From assembly GCA_018500065.2 (NCBI GenBank), contig JAHBAO020000106.1, positions 1 through 5,124 of the forward strand: a stretch of 5,124 nt of DNA, written 5' to 3'. The notes under the pieces are model-generated. The model saw nothing but the letters and a program-made list of their open reading frames with translations. It was not told the DNA's origin and ran no database searches. The position numbers and the translations under genes are program-made. Origin of the DNA: Octadecabacter sp. Its GTDB lineage: Bacteria; Pseudomonadota; Alphaproteobacteria; Rhodobacterales; Rhodobacteraceae. Position 1 is the first letter of the stretch, and every line of letters starts with the position of its first letter. Below, one piece after another: positions 4,895 through 5,124 of the stretch.

Positions 4895-5124
4895 GTGATC
4901 AGCCCTGTTGTTTTCCTGTTCTGCGCTCTCGCAGCCTGCCTGGGCACCATCTACGCGCTGCGCGGCGGCTGGACGTCGCCGTTGAAGACAACAATCATCG
5001 GGCTTGATCCACAAGGGCTTGGTATCTCGGCCCTCGCCGTGATCCTTGCTGTTGTCTTTTTCGGGCCTGTATTCGGCCTGTCGATCATTCTTGTGGTTGT
5101 GATCCATGAATTCGGCCATGTCGC
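4895..5124 (+). CDS. M50 site-2-type zinc metalloprotease, N-terminal part (cut by right edge)
   Basis: The frame opens with GTG at 4895, 4 bases after the fabI stop, and runs to the edge: 76 codons plus two bases. No ATG is available in frame, because a TGA at 4862-4864 limits the frame and only the GTG fits. The ribosome site is weak, so coupling to fabI translation is likely. Residues 3-22 form a first membrane helix (SPVVFLFCALAACLGTIYAL), followed by a loop with GGWTSPLKTTIIGLD and a second hydrophobic segment at about 44-70. That segment runs directly into HEFGH (71-75), the HExxH zinc motif inside a membrane helix that defines intramembrane metalloproteases of family M50 (S2P/RseP-like). 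Such enzymes cut membrane-bound regulators. The second zinc-ligand motif and any PDZ domain lie beyond the window, so subfamily and target are open. Confidence 0.85.
   Translation, partial: MISPVVFLFCALAACLGTIYALRGGWTSPLKTTIIGLDPQGLGISALAVILAVVFFGPVFGLSIILVVVIHEFGHV

Noticed and set aside
4444..5119. Minus-strand frames opposite fabI and the protease start
   Set aside because: They overlap well-supported genes and their products are low-complexity and charged, as expected from the antisense of GC-rich coding sequence.
1..5124. CRISPR array, tRNA, rRNA, riboswitch or complete insertion sequence
   Set aside because: No regularly spaced repeats, cloverleaf sequence, rRNA segment or paired terminal inverted repeats were seen on either strand.

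Overview
The window looks like a housekeeping stretch from an alphaproteobacterium of the Rhodobacterales (roseobacter-type, moderate GC). The grounds are the sequence character of FabA, FabB and FabI, an Irr-type Fur-family regulator, and a Caulobacter-like promoter in front of fabA. This assignment rests on recognised protein families and remembered synteny, not on a database search.

Layout from left to right. (1) Positions 1-663, plus strand: the 3' part of a gene for a glycosyltransferase-2-like protein, cut by the left edge. (2) Converging on it with a 5-base gap, 669-1151 minus: an intact gene for a REP-associated tyrosine transposase-like (RAYT/Y1) protein whose catalytic residues appear to be replaced. 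(3) 1201-1629 minus: irr, a Fur-family iron/heme-responsive regulator. (4) 1630-1800: divergent control region between irr and fabA, with candidate promoters and repeats. (5) 1801-2310 plus: fabA. (6) 2351-2554 plus: a small two-helix membrane protein. (7) 2555-2865: 311 bases without a clear gene, holding a startless minus-strand reading frame that looks like a gene tail and a G-quadruplex motif. (8) 2866-4095, 4099-4890 and 4895-edge, plus: fabB, fabI and the start of an M50 site-2-type protease gene, spaced 3 and 4 bases apart and probably one operon.

How it works together. FabA dehydrates 3-hydroxyacyl-ACP and isomerises trans-2- to cis-3-decenoyl-ACP. FabB elongates the cis intermediate and FabI reduces the enoyl-ACP in each cycle, so the locus carries the oxygen-independent unsaturated fatty acid branch. 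Irr, divergent to fabA, senses iron through heme in this class of bacteria. Whether it controls fabA is not shown by the sequence.

No complete new multi-gene system is visible. The points most worth a second look are the catalytically altered RAYT-like protein, the G-quadruplex motif in front of fabB, the gene-tail relic and the 9-bp direct repeat around the small membrane gene, and substitutions at two triclosan-site positions in FabI.
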